Counted from the first letter of the stretch, positions 24,313 to 33,402 are shown. The stretch: DNA of 39,558 nucleotides from an uncultured Bacilli bacterium (GCA_934088535.1 CAKOJC010000008.1:1-39558), one strand, 5' to 3'. Numbers and translations are program-made. Notes: a model not told the origin generated them from the letters alone.

Positions 24313-25737
24313 CTATAAATTAAAATATTCAATCTCACCAGGTCTAGCAGTATCATGAGGTATTTCATTCTTATGATTATCTGGATCACTTGGTATTAAT
24401 GCTTCATAATCTATATCTGGTTCATTAGACATAATTTCTAACTTATCTTCCTTTGGTTCTTCTTTTACTTCTTGAGCCTTAGTACTTTCATTATGATTTT
24501 GACTATCGTGTATACTATTTTGTAAGTTATCATCTTCATAATTAGATAAATCGTTATCAAGATCGACAGCTTTTAATATTTCAGCAAATGATGTTTCTCC
24601 AAGCATTACTTTTTCAAGTCCATCTTGAAGTAGTGTAATAACATCACTCTTATAAACTAACTTTCTAAGATCATGTTTAGGCATAGCATTAGTAATAGCA
24701 TCTCTAATTTGTTCATTCATAACAAGAACTTCATAAAGACCAATACGACCATTATAACCTCTAAAACATTTATCACAGCCATCTTTATTAGCATCAAACA
24801 TCTGATTAACTTCTTTATTTAAAACTTTCTTAAATACATTTTTTTCATATGGAGTAGTATCTCTTAATTGTTTACAATGAGGGCAAAGACGTCTTGCTAA
24901 CTTTTGAGATATAATTCCTGTAAGAGCAGAACCAAGTAAGTAACGTTCTACATCCATATCTGTAAGTCTTTCTATTGTATTTAAAGAGTTGTTTGTATGT
25001 ATTGTTGATAATACTTTGTGTCCAGTAATAGAAGCACGAACAGCAATTCTAGCAGTTTCATCATCACGAATTTCTCCGATCATTATAATATCAGGGTCTT
25101 GACGCAAGATACTTCTTAAAACATTAGCAAATGTAAGACCAATTTCACTTTGTGCTTGTACTTGGTTAATACCAGCTATATCCATTTCAACTGGATCTTC
25201 AACAGTAATTATATTAACATCAGGAGTATTCATTTTTTGAAGAATAGAGTAAACAGTAGTAGATTTACCTGAACCAGTAGCACCAGTTACTAGGATAATA
25301 CCATTTGGTATCTTTACCATTTTTTCAATTTTCTTCAAACTATCCTCTGAAAAACCTAATGTATCAAGTCCTTGTAAACTCTTACTATAGTCAAGGATAC
25401 GAATAACTACTTTTTCTCCACAGTTGGTAGGTAATGAAGAAACACGAAGATCTAGCATCTTTTTACCAATTCTACTCTTAATAGCACCATCTTGAGGTAA
25501 ACGAGTTTCCATAATATTCATTCCAGCAATCATCTTAATACGAGAAATCATATTACGTTTATATTTACCTGGGATTATAGAATAATCTGATAAGATACCA
25601 TCTATACGAATTCTAATTTTGATATTTTCTTTAGATGGGTCAAAGTGAATATCACTGACATTTTTCTTAACAGCATCCATGATAATCTCATTAACTATTT
25701 CAACTATAGGCATTTTCTCAAAGTCAAATTCCTTCAT
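24313..25737 (-). CDS. Type II secretion / type IV pilus assembly ATPase (GspE/PilB family)
   Basis: About 474 residues. Walker A GATGSGKST (about 152-160), an Asp box in IITVEDPVE, Walker B IIMIGEIRDDETA and the His-box SITGHKVLSTIHTN are all present. A tetracysteine zinc site is formed by CPHC and CDKC. It hydrolyses ATP to push pilin subunits from the membrane. The usual N-terminal MshEN-type domain is missing (the protein starts near IVNEIIMDAVKKNVSDIHFDP), and there is an added 80-residue acidic Asp/Glu-rich tail after the catalytic core. SD GAGGT. It is divergent from a prepilin gene. Confidence 0.93.
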   Translation of the reverse strand: MKEFDFEKMPIVEIVNEIIMDAVKKNVSDIHFDPSKENIKIRIRIDGILSDYSIIPGKYKRNMISRIKMIAGMNIMETRLPQDGAIKSRIGKKMLDLRVSSLPTNCGEKVVIRILDYSKSLQGLDTLGFSEDSLKKIEKMVKIPNGIILVTGATGSGKSTTVYSILQKMNTPDVNIITVEDPVEMDIAGINQVQAQSEIGLTFANVLRSILRQDPDIIMIGEIRDDETARIAVRASITGHKVLSTIHTNNSLNTIERLTDMDVERYLLGSALTGIISQKLARRLCPHCKQLRDTTPYEKNVFKKVLNKEVNQMFDANKDGCDKCFRGYNGRIGLYEVLVMNEQIRDAITNAMPKHDLRKLVYKSDVITLLQDGLEKVMLGETSFAEILKAVDLDNDLSNYEDDNLQNSIHDSQNHNESTKAQEVKEEPKEDKLEIMSNEPDIDYEALIPSDPDNHKNEIPHDTARPGEIEYFNL

Positions 25738-25821
25738 CACATACCTCTTTCTATTCTACATATTATTATATACGAGAATTCGTATTATTTCAATAAAATT
25801 ATTGTTATTATTTATAAAATT

Positions 25822-25830
25822 TGTTATACT
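25822..25830 (+). promoter_or_regulatory. Extended -10 promoter of the prepilin-proS operon
   Basis: TGTTATACT, 22 bases before the prepilin ATG; SD AGGAGA follows. Confidence 0.65.
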
Positions 25831-25852
25831 TTTCTATAGTAGGAGAATGTGT

Positions 25853-26275
25853 ATGAATAAAAAAGGTTTTACAATGGTCGAACTCTTAGCATCATTAGCA
25901 ATTATGCTTTTATTAGCAATAGTTGTAATACCAAATATTAATGCGATGAGACAAAAAACATTAAAACAAACTTACGATAGTAGAGTTAAACAAGTGCAAG
26001 TAGCAGCAAAAGAATGGGCAGGCGATAACTTAGTAAGTGTACCTTCAAATGTATCAAGAGATTATTCAACTCAAAGATATTGCGATAATGATTGTGTATG
26101 CATAAGTATTAATGAATTAATTCGTGGAGGATACTTAGCTGGAGATAAAAATGAAAAGAAAACACTAACTAATCCAATAACTAACGAAGAAATGAATGAT
26201 AAACTAGTATGCGTAAGATATGACACAAATGATATAGAAACAAGAGAAATAATTTCATATATAGAAGGTGAATAA
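25853..26275 (+). CDS. Type IV prepilin-like protein
   Basis: 140 residues. MNKKGFTMVELLASLAIMLL is a classical class III (prepilin) signal: cleavage after Gly5, Phe as new residue 1 and Glu at +5, followed by the hydrophobic spine helix. The globular part has four Cys (CDNDCVC and LVCVRY) and the order SINELIRGGYL, ITNEEMNDKL typical of small Gram-positive pilins or pseudopilins. It would be the substrate of the ATPase encoded divergently. Its 3' end lies 1 base before the proS start. Confidence 0.9.
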   Translation: MNKKGFTMVELLASLAIMLLLAIVVIPNINAMRQKTLKQTYDSRVKQVQVAAKEWAGDNLVSVPSNVSRDYSTQRYCDNDCVCISINELIRGGYLAGDKNEKKTLTNPITNEEMNDKLVCVRYDTNDIETREIISYIEGE

Positions 26276-26276
26276 C

Positions 26277-27977
26277 ATGAGAATGTCCAATAACTTTTTT
26301 ATAACACGTAAAGAATTCCCTAATGATGAAGAATGTATATCAGCAAAACTACTTATTAAAAGTGGTATGATTTATAAGAATGATAATGGTATTTACTCTT
26401 ACTTACCAATTGGTTTAAAAGTACTTGAAAACATAAAAAAAATAATAAGAGAAGAAATGTCTAAAAATAATGCTGACGAAGTACTTATGCCATCTTTAGT
26501 AGATAGAAGTGTGTTTGATCTAACAAATCGTGAAGAAATATTTGGAAGTGAAATGTTTAAAATAAAAGGAAGAAACAACAAAGAATATATGTTGTGTCCA
26601 ACACATGAAGAATTATTTGCACTACTAGTTAGAAATAAAATAAGAAGTTATAAAGACCTACATTTTACACTCTATCAATTAAGTAATAAGTTCAGAGATG
26701 AAGTTCATCCAGAGTATGGTCTTATCAGAAAAAAAGAATTCTATATGGCAGATGCTTATAGTTTTGATGCTGATGAAAGTGGACTAGATATTAGTTATGA
26801 CAAAATGTACCAAACATTTAATAGTATTTTTAAAAGATTAAATATTGATACGATGGTTGTAAGAGCAGATCCTGATTCTATGAAAGGAACTTCTAGTGAA
26901 GAATTTCAAGTAATTTGTGATTATGGAGATAATGAAGTAGTAAGATGTAAAAAATGTAGTTATAGTACTGATATAGAAGATGCTTCATCTTATGATCAAT
27001 ATAAAAAAGAAGATCATACTTTAAAAAGCTGTAAGTTAATATACACACCAAATAAGAAATCTATAAAGAGTTTAAGTGATTTTTTACAAGTAGATCCTAA
27101 AAATATAATTAAATCATTAATTCTTAAAGTAGATGATGAATATAAAATGATACTTTTAAGAGCAGATGCAGAATTAAATGTATATAAACTTAAAAAAGTA
27201 TTAAAGACTAATAATATTGAAATACCAAGTGAATATGAATTAGAAAGAATGGGGACCAAAGTAGGTTACATTGGTCCATTAAAAACAACAATGCAAGTTA
27301 TCGCAGATAATGAAGTTAAAAGTATGTATAATGCCATTTGTGGAAGTAACAAAGAAAATTATCACTATAAAAATGTAACACCTGGAATAGATTTTAAAGT
27401 AAATAAGTATGCTGATATAAAACTATTTAATAAAAGTTCTCTATGCCCTAGATGTAAGAGTGAATGTGATATCATTAATGGTATAGAAGTAGGACATATA
27501 TTTAAACTTGAAACTAGTTATAGTGAAGCATATAATTTAAAATATTTAGATGAAACTAATGAACTTAATTATGTACATATGGGGTCATATGGAATAGGTC
27601 TTGACAGATGTATATCCGCGATTATTGAAAAACATAATGATGAAAAAGGCATTATTTGGCCTATGGAAGTTGCTCCTTATAAAGTTGGAATTGTTATAAT
27701 AAATGTTAATGATAAAGAAACTTATAAGTATGCAAGTAACCTTTATAAAAAGTTAGAACAATTAGGCATAGATACTATACTTGATGATAGAAAAGAAACA
27801 GTAGGTATTAAATTTAATGATATGGACTTAATGGGTATACCAATTCGTATAACAATAGGTAGAAAACTAGAAGAAGGTTATGTAGAATTTAAATTAAGAG
27901 ATGAAACTGAAAGCCATGATATAGATAGAGACACAGTAATAAAAAGAGTACTAGATATTATAAATAAAAAAAGATAG
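26277..27977 (+). CDS. proS: Prolyl-tRNA synthetase, bacterial type with INS editing domain
   Basis: 566 residues. Class II core: motif 2 region FRDEVHPEYGLIRKKEFYMADAYSF and motif 3 GSYGIGLDRCISAIIEKH. The YbaK-like INS editing domain (about 230-380) includes NIIKSLIL with the conserved Lys, and GYIGPL. C-terminal anticodon-binding domain (VAPYKVGIVIIN, TILDDRKETVGIKFNDMDLMGIPIRI). It charges tRNA-Pro and clears Ala-tRNA-Pro. CxxC pairs (RCKKC and CPRCKSEC) are also seen. ATG 26277 is served by AAGGTG. A second ProRS of the other type is encoded at 36922. Confidence 0.95.
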   Translation: MRMSNNFFITRKEFPNDEECISAKLLIKSGMIYKNDNGIYSYLPIGLKVLENIKKIIREEMSKNNADEVLMPSLVDRSVFDLTNREEIFGSEMFKIKGRNNKEYMLCPTHEELFALLVRNKIRSYKDLHFTLYQLSNKFRDEVHPEYGLIRKKEFYMADAYSFDADESGLDISYDKMYQTFNSIFKRLNIDTMVVRADPDSMKGTSSEEFQVICDYGDNEVVRCKKCSYSTDIEDASSYDQYKKEDHTLKSCKLIYTPNKKSIKSLSDFLQVDPKNIIKSLILKVDDEYKMILLRADAELNVYKLKKVLKTNNIEIPSEYELERMGTKVGYIGPLKTTMQVIADNEVKSMYNAICGSNKENYHYKNVTPGIDFKVNKYADIKLFNKSSLCPRCKSECDIINGIEVGHIFKLETSYSEAYNLKYLDETNELNYVHMGSYGIGLDRCISAIIEKHNDEKGIIWPMEVAPYKVGIVIINVNDKETYKYASNLYKKLEQLGIDTILDDRKETVGIKFNDMDLMGIPIRITIGRKLEEGYVEFKLRDETESHDIDRDTVIKRVLDIINKKR

Positions 27978-27987
27978 GAGAAAAATT

Positions 27988-28677
27988 ATGAAAAAAAGAA
28001 TAATATTTATTTTAACTTTATTAATGATACCAATAGTTACAAATGCAACTATAAATAATAATTATGAAACAGCCGTTAGTACAGCTAATACATATGCTAA
28101 AACAGTATATAATTATGTTATTGATAATTACTTTAAGGGAGGATATTCATTAAGTTCTGGAATACAAAAACAGGCAATAATTTCTTATGATGCTTCTTTA
28201 GATTTTATTGTAGATAGTAACTGCTATGGAAGAAGATCATCAAGTATTATAGATGATAATGATACTAACGTAATACTTCAAAGTGCAAAGGTAAGTCCAA
28301 TTCTGAGATCAGGAATTCATATAAACCCAGCAGCTAATTCAGTTTTACCATATGATTTTTATAATAATAAAGCACAAAGAAAAAGCACATTTTATTGTGG
28401 TGGTATGTTAACTTATGATGAATTTAATATTACAAAAAACTCAAATAATGAAACTTATTTATTTGATGGCAATGATTATTGGACAATGACAGAAGAAGCA
28501 AATAAAGCATATGTAATAACTCACGATAATGAAGTTCTAATTGATACTAAAGATAAGACAGATTTAACCGGAGTAAGAGCTACACAATATTTCGAAAGTA
28601 TTTATATGTATGGAGAAGGAAGCTATAGTAATCCATGGTCAGCTGGAATAATGGGTGGATCAAGCTTATTAAGTTAA
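27988..28677 (+). CDS. Secreted protein of unknown function in the prepilin operon
   Basis: 229 residues with a clear signal peptide (MKKRIIFILTLLMIPIVTNA). The end, TGVRATQYFESIYMYGEGSYSNPW, recalls the GxGSxxNPY ending found in several Gram-positive surface and pilin-associated proteins. CYGRRSS and FYCGGM contain the only two mature Cys, which could pair. SD AGGAGA is strong, and the gene lies 10 bases after proS, so it shares the prepilin promoter; a role with the pilus is possible but unproven. Confidence 0.82.
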   Translation: MKKRIIFILTLLMIPIVTNATINNNYETAVSTANTYAKTVYNYVIDNYFKGGYSLSSGIQKQAIISYDASLDFIVDSNCYGRRSSSIIDDNDTNVILQSAKVSPILRSGIHINPAANSVLPYDFYNNKAQRKSTFYCGGMLTYDEFNITKNSNNETYLFDGNDYWTMTEEANKAYVITHDNEVLIDTKDKTDLTGVRATQYFESIYMYGEGSYSNPWSAGIMGGSSLLS

Positions 28678-28679
28678 AG

Positions 28680-28709
28680 GAAATTAATCAAAAATTAATT
28701 TCTTTTTTT
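28680..28709 (+). terminator. Terminator of the prepilin-proS operon
   Basis: GAAATTAAT (28680-28688) pairs with ATTAATTTC (28694-28702), loop CAAAA, then seven T. Confidence 0.9.
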
Positions 28710-28745
28710 ATCATTTGAAAAATCATTTACTTAAAAAAAATACTT

Positions 28746-28754
28746 TGATATAAT
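28746..28754 (+). promoter_or_regulatory. arcA: Extended -10 promoter of the arc operon
   Basis: A perfect TGATATAAT, 32 bases before the arcA ATG. No ArgR-type operator was recognised. Confidence 0.65.
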
Positions 28755-28786
28755 AGAAGAGAAAATAGATAATAAAGGAGAGTTGA

Positions 28787-30022
28787 ATGAAACCAATAAA
28801 TGTAACTAGTGAGATAAACCCACTAAAAAAAGTATTAGTTCATAGACCTGGTAGGGAATTATTAAACCTTACACCAGATAGTCTTGGTAGATTATTATTT
28901 GACGATATTCCATATCTTCCTGTTGCTCAAGAAGAACATGATGAATTCGTAAGAATCTTAAAAGACAACGGAGTTGAAGTAGTATATTTAGAAGATTTAA
29001 TGACTGATGTATTAAATCTAGACCCAGAAATTAGAGAAAGATTTATTACTCAATTCATTTATGAAGCTGGTATTCGTACTCCAAAATATAGAGGACTTGT
29101 ATATGAATACTTATCTTCAATTGAAAATAATAGACTTTTAGTTTTAAAAACTATGGAAGGAATTATTAATAACGAAGTAATTAAAGCTAAAGCTAAAAAA
29201 GGTAAAAGTTTAGTAGATTCAATTAAGGAAGATACCCAATTTGTAGTAGATCCTATGCCTAACTTATACTTTACTCGTGATCCATTTGCTTCAATTGGAA
29301 GCGGTGTATCACTAAATAGAATGTACTCAGTTACTCGTAATAGAGAAACAATATATGCAGAATATATATTTGAGTATCATCCAGATTATAAAGGACAAGT
29401 AGATAAGTATTTTGATAGATATAGTGCTTATCATATTGAAGGTGGAGATGTTCTTAATTTAAATGAACATATCTTAGCAATAGGAATTAGTCAAAGAACA
29501 TGTGCTGATGCTATAGAAGAATTAGCATACAAAGTATTTGCTGATAAAGATGCTAAAATTGATACTATCTTAGCATTCACTATTCCAGAATGTCGTGCAT
29601 TCATGCATTTAGACACTGTATTTACTCAAATAGACGTAGATAAATTTACATATCACCCAGGTATAATGGGAACACTTAAAGTATTTGAAATAACTAGTGA
29701 TGGTGAAGGAGGACTTAATGTTAAAGAAAGAAACGCTTCACTTGAAAAGATATTAGAAGAATATCTTCATAGAAAAATAACTTTAATACCATGTGCTGGT
29801 GGAGATAAAATTGGTGCAGAAAGAGAACAATGGAACGATGGAAGTAATACTTTATGTATAGCTCCAGGAGTAGTTATTGTTTACGATAGAAATAATATCA
29901 CTAATGAATTATTAAGAGACAATGGAATTAAAGTTCTTGAAATGCATAGTGCAGAGTTATCTAGAGGTAGAGGTGGTCCAAGATGTATGTCAATGCCTTT
30001 AGTAAGAGCTGACAAGCCTTGA
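28787..30022 (+). CDS. arcA: Arginine deiminase
   Basis: 411 residues, full length. Family motifs: VHRPGRELLNLTP, VDPMPNLYFTRDPFASIG, YHIEGGDVLNLNEHILAIG (catalytic Glu/Asp), CRAFMHLDTVFTQID (catalytic His) and RGGPRCMSMPLVR with the nucleophile Cys400. It converts arginine to citrulline and ammonia, the first step of the ADI pathway that gives ATP and acid resistance. A citrulline-using arcB is not in this window. SD AAAGGAGAG. The stop TGA, the only TGA among intact genes here, overlaps the TTG start of arcC. Confidence 0.97.
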   Translation: MKPINVTSEINPLKKVLVHRPGRELLNLTPDSLGRLLFDDIPYLPVAQEEHDEFVRILKDNGVEVVYLEDLMTDVLNLDPEIRERFITQFIYEAGIRTPKYRGLVYEYLSSIENNRLLVLKTMEGIINNEVIKAKAKKGKSLVDSIKEDTQFVVDPMPNLYFTRDPFASIGSGVSLNRMYSVTRNRETIYAEYIFEYHPDYKGQVDKYFDRYSAYHIEGGDVLNLNEHILAIGISQRTCADAIEELAYKVFADKDAKIDTILAFTIPECRAFMHLDTVFTQIDVDKFTYHPGIMGTLKVFEITSDGEGGLNVKERNASLEKILEEYLHRKITLIPCAGGDKIGAEREQWNDGSNTLCIAPGVVIVYDRNNITNELLRDNGIKVLEMHSAELSRGRGGPRCMSMPLVRADKP

Positions 30023-32406
30023 AAAAAAATAGAAGTATTGTAGTAGCTTTAGGTGGAAATGCTCTTGGGAATAATCCTGAAGAGCAACTAAAGCTAGTTA
30101 AGAACACTGCTAAATCAATAGTAGATTTAGTTAGTGAAGGATATAATGTAGTTGTAAGCCACGGAAATGGACCTCAAGTGGGAATGATTAACCTAGCATT
30201 TGAGGAATCTAAAGACACACCAAATATGCCATTCGCAGAATGCGGTGCAATGAGTCAAGGATACATAGGTTATCACTTACAACAAGCAATTCAAGCAGAA
30301 TTGAAAGCAAGGGATATCAATAAAGGATGTGCATCAGTAGTTACTCAAGTACTTGTTGATAAAAAAGACCCGGCTTTTAATAATCCAGACAAACCTGTTG
30401 GATCGTTTTATACTAAAAAAGAAGCAGAAAAAATTGCTTCCGAAAGAGGATACACATTCACAGAAGATGCTGGAAGAGGCTATAGGAGAGTTGTACCTTC
30501 TCCTAAACCTATAGAAATAGTAGAACTTGATCTAATTAAAGACCTTTTAGATCAAGGAAATATTGTTATAGTATCAGGAGGAGGTGGAATACCAGTTATT
30601 AGAGAAGGTGGTACTTTAAAAGGAGTAGCAGCTGTTATTGATAAAGATAGATCAAGCTCGCTTTTAGCAAGAAAACTTGATGCAGATATCTTATTAATAC
30701 TTACTACTGTAGAAAAAGTAGCACTTAAATATAACACAGAAAACCAAATAAATATTCATGACTTAGAAGTATCTGAAGCAAAAAAATACATCAAATCTGG
30801 TGAATTTGCTAAAGGAAGCATGCTTCCAAAAGTAGAATCTTGTATAGATTTTTGTGAATATAAAGAAGGTGCTGTTGGTATTATCACATCACTTGAATGC
30901 GCTAAAGAAGCGATCAATGAAGAAACAGGTACAATTATTAGAAATACGAAAAAGGGAGGCAAAAAAATGGCTAAAACAAAGAAAAAAGAAAGAATGTCCG
31001 CCTTTACAATTATCTTCCTACTTATTATTGCTCTTGCATTAATTACTTTAATTCTTCCAAATGCAGCATTTGATGAAGCAGGAACAATAATTAATGGTAG
31101 CGGTGTAGTTAAAGCAAAAATTTCAAATGTTTTACTTTCACCAATACTAGGTTTTGGAAGTGCTGTAGATGTTTGTGTATTCGTTCTTATACTTGGAGGA
31201 TTCTTACAAGTAGTAACTAAATCAGGGGCTCTAGAAAATGGAATTAAGGTCTTAGTAAAAAAATTAAAAGGAAACGAATTAGTATTAATTCCAATACTAA
31301 TGATAATATTCTCAATAGGTGGAACAACTTATGGAATGTTAGAAGAAACAGTTGGTTTCTATGCATTACTTGCATTTACAATGGTAGCTGCAGGTATGGA
31401 TACAATCGTTGCATCAGCAACAGTATTACTAGGTGCAGGAAGTGGTGTTTTAGGTTCAACAATTAACCCATTCGCAACAGGAGCAGCAATCGCAGCTCTA
31501 CCAAAAGGAATGACAGTTAACCAAGGAATCATCATCGCTTTAGGTACAGTATTATGGTTAGTATCATTAGGAATCTCAATGTTCTTCGTAATGAGATATG
31601 CTAAAAAAGTAAAAGCTGATAAAGGTTCAACTTTCTTATCATTACAAGAACAAAAGAAAATGGAAAAATTCAAAGAAAAAGATGAATCAAAAGAAGTTGT
31701 TCTTACTGGAAGACAAAAAGTTACTTTATGGATTTTCGGTATTACATTCTTAGTTATGATTATCGGATTTATTCCATGGGGTGAATTTGGTATTACATTC
31801 TTTGATTCATGGACTGGTTGGTTAACAGGAACAGCTCTTGGTGGCTGGTACTTTAATGAATCAGCAGCATGGTTCTTCATAATGGCAATTGTTATTGGTA
31901 TTATAAATGGATTTAGTGCTAATCAAATTATAGATGAATTTATTGCAGGTGCAAGAGATATTTTATCAGTTGTACTTATCGTTGCAGTAGCACGTGGTGT
32001 TTATACATTAATGAGTCAAACATATCTAGATAACTATATTATTTATAATGTAGCAGATATGTTAAAAGGAACTCCAGTTGCATTATTTACACCTTGTAAC
32101 TATTTATTACATATTGTACTTTCAGTACTTGTACCATCTAGTTCAGGTCTTGCAACTATTTCAACACCAATCATGGCTCCACTTGCAGCACAACTTGGTT
32201 ATAGTGTAGAATCTACAATTATGACATTCGTTGCTGCAAACGGACTTGTAAATTTAATTACTCCAACTTGTGGAGCAATTATGGGTGGCTTAGCTCTTGC
32301 AAAAGTTAATTACACAACTTGGGTTAAATGGGCTACTAAAGTTATAGTAACTATAGGTTTAGCTTCAATGGTAATCTTAACATTTGCATCAGTTATACTT
32401 TCTTAA
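30019..32406 (+). CDS. arcC: Carbamate kinase fused to a YfcC-type amino-acid antiporter
   Basis: 795 residues. Residues 1-314 are a complete carbamate kinase: VVALGGNALG, SHGNGPQVGM, VVSGGGGIPV, KDRSSSLLA, SMLPKVESC and the end of the domain GTIIRN. Residues 317-795 are a complete YfcC-family membrane transporter with about 12 helices (GGTTYGMLEETVGFY, LLGAGSGVLGSTINPFATG, LVPSSSGLATISTPIMAPLA, LITPTCGAIMGGLA). There is no stop between them. Kinase makes ATP from carbamoyl phosphate; the transporter would exchange arginine with ornithine. The TTG start is coupled to arcA. An internal SD and ATG could also give the transporter alone. Confidence 0.9.
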   Translation: MKKNRSIVVALGGNALGNNPEEQLKLVKNTAKSIVDLVSEGYNVVVSHGNGPQVGMINLAFEESKDTPNMPFAECGAMSQGYIGYHLQQAIQAELKARDINKGCASVVTQVLVDKKDPAFNNPDKPVGSFYTKKEAEKIASERGYTFTEDAGRGYRRVVPSPKPIEIVELDLIKDLLDQGNIVIVSGGGGIPVIREGGTLKGVAAVIDKDRSSSLLARKLDADILLILTTVEKVALKYNTENQINIHDLEVSEAKKYIKSGEFAKGSMLPKVESCIDFCEYKEGAVGIITSLECAKEAINEETGTIIRNTKKGGKKMAKTKKKERMSAFTIIFLLIIALALITLILPNAAFDEAGTIINGSGVVKAKISNVLLSPILGFGSAVDVCVFVLILGGFLQVVTKSGALENGIKVLVKKLKGNELVLIPILMIIFSIGGTTYGMLEETVGFYALLAFTMVAAGMDTIVASATVLLGAGSGVLGSTINPFATGAAIAALPKGMTVNQGIIIALGTVLWLVSLGISMFFVMRYAKKVKADKGSTFLSLQEQKKMEKFKEKDESKEVVLTGRQKVTLWIFGITFLVMIIGFIPWGEFGITFFDSWTGWLTGTALGGWYFNESAAWFFIMAIVIGIINGFSANQIIDEFIAGARDILSVVLIVAVARGVYTLMSQTYLDNYIIYNVADMLKGTPVALFTPCNYLLHIVLSVLVPSSSGLATISTPIMAPLAAQLGYSVESTIMTFVAANGLVNLITPTCGAIMGGLALAKVNYTTWVKWATKVIVTIGLASMVILTFASVILS
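30954..30969 (+). promoter_or_regulatory. Internal ribosome-binding site and start for the transporter part
   Basis: GGGAGG (30954-30959), 7 bases, ATG (30967-30969), in the same frame as arcC. The SD is better than that of arcC itself. Confidence 0.8.
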
Positions 32407-32415
32407 TAAAAAAAT

Positions 32416-32444
32416 AAAGCATTTCTTTGGAAATGCTTTTTTTT
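32416..32444 (+). terminator. Bidirectional terminator after the arc operon
   Basis: AAAGCATTTC (32416-32425) pairs with GAAATGCTTT (32430-32439), loop TTTG, then T residues. It also follows the convergent gene at 32443. Confidence 0.92.
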
Positions 32445-32709
32445 ATATCATATACAAGTTGTCACTTACTTCGTTACCAGCAGACTCTAATTTTTGAAGT
32501 CTGGTGTCTAAATTCTTTATTTGTCTTTCAATTCTACTAATTCTATTATTTAATTCATCATTATTGTTATATCCCATTTGTTCAGGAATAACATTAGGTC
32601 CATAAGCTTGATATTGACTGTTTATGTTGTAACCACTAGGTGGGATAAAAGCTCCTGGATTACTATAGCCTTGATTTAAATTCTGATAAAACATATCTCT
32701 ATTATTCAT
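32443..32709 (-). CDS. Small Asn/Gln/Tyr/Pro-rich protein with coiled-coil tail, possible spore-coat protein
   Basis: 88 residues. Residues 1-48 are rich in Asn, Gln, Tyr, Gly and Pro (YQNLNQGYSNPGAFIPPSGY), a composition common in spore coat proteins; 49-80 form a short coiled coil (ISRIERQIKNLDTRLQKLES). I do not recognise a family. ATG 32709 with SD AGGTGA was chosen; the open frame extends upstream into the trmB promoter without an SD. The promoter on this strand matches the sigma-K pattern, which is why a late mother-cell role is suggested. That role is inference. Confidence 0.72.
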   Translation of the reverse strand: MNNRDMFYQNLNQGYSNPGAFIPPSGYNINSQYQAYGPNVIPEQMGYNNNDELNNRISRIERQIKNLDTRLQKLESAGNEVSDNLYMI

Positions 32710-32723
32710 ATAATCACCTACAA

Positions 32724-32751
32724 TAATATATGACAAAAGATAAAAGGTAGT
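32724..32751 (-). promoter_or_regulatory. Sigma-K-type promoter (predicted) for the 32443-32709 gene
   Basis: On the minus strand AC (32750-32751), 17 bases, CATATATTA (32724-32732) is an exact match to the sigma-K pattern AC-N17-CATANNNTA, ending 14 bases before the ATG. The predicted leader is short. Confidence 0.5.
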
Positions 32752-32758
32752 GTATAAT
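32730..32758 (+). promoter_or_regulatory. trmB: Sigma-A promoter of trmB
   Basis: ATGACA (32730-32735), 17 bases, TATAAT (32753-32758). It overlaps the divergent sigma-K-like promoter on the other strand. Confidence 0.75.
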
Positions 32759-32778
32759 ATTAATGCGAGGTGAGAGTT

Positions 32779-33396
32779 TTGAGACTTAAACATATCAAAA
32801 ATGCAGATGAAATAATATCAAAATCAAAATATTTAGTAAAAAAACCCAAAGAAAATAAAGGCAAATGGAATAAAGTATTTAATAATGATAATAATATAGA
32901 AATAGAAATAGGTACTGGAAAAGGTAAATTTATAATTGAAAAAGCTATGCAAAATCCTAATATAAATTTTATTGGTATTGAAAAATATGATAGTCCTTTA
33001 GTAAGTGCAGTTAAAAAGCTAGAAGAATTAGAACTAAATAATCTTAAATTAATTTGTTTTGATGCTTTAGAAATAGAAGAAGTTTTCAATCATGAGATAG
33101 ATAAAATATATTTAAACTTTAGTGATCCATGGCCTAAAAAAAGACATACTAAAAGAAGACTTACTTCAAGTGTATTTTTAAATAGATATGATAATCTTTT
33201 TAAAAATGAAAAACGTATTGAAATGAAAACAGATAATGATGATTTATATGAGTTTTCAATAGAATCACTTATTGAAAATGGATACGACGTAATTAAAACA
33301 GATACTAATTACTTAGATACAATTAGAACTGAATACGAAGACAAATTCATAAGTTTAGGAAAAAACATTAATTATATAAGTGTTGTTAAAAAATAA
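32779..33396 (+). CDS. trmB: tRNA (guanine46-N7)-methyltransferase
   Basis: 205 residues. IEIEIGTGKGKFIIEKA is SAM motif I; NFIGIEKYDSPLVSAVKK, LNFSDPWPKKRHTKRRL (the TrmB signature) and the C-terminal RTEYEDKFISLGKNI complete the family pattern. It methylates N7 of G46 in the tRNA variable loop. TTG 32779 was chosen because GAGGTGA lies six bases before it, and MRLKHIK fits the family start; GTG 32770 overlaps that SD. Confidence 0.95.
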   Translation: MRLKHIKNADEIISKSKYLVKKPKENKGKWNKVFNNDNNIEIEIGTGKGKFIIEKAMQNPNINFIGIEKYDSPLVSAVKKLEELELNNLKLICFDALEIEEVFNHEIDKIYLNFSDPWPKKRHTKRRLTSSVFLNRYDNLFKNEKRIEMKTDNDDLYEFSIESLIENGYDVIKTDTNYLDTIRTEYEDKFISLGKNINYISVVKK

Positions 33397-33402
33397 ATAA
33401 TT

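Noticed and set aside
25679..25852. Upstream extension of the prepilin gene
   Set aside because: The prepilin signal starts at 25853, has a good SD, and the extension lies in the divergent promoter region.
30019..30025. TGA read as Trp (mycoplasma code) at the end of arcA
   Set aside because: ArcA ends at the normal place, the following frame differs, and all Trp codons checked are TGG.
31359..31880. 173-codon minus-strand frame inside the transporter part of arcC
   Set aside because: Shadow of a hydrophobic coding sequence; no SD, promoter or recognisable product.
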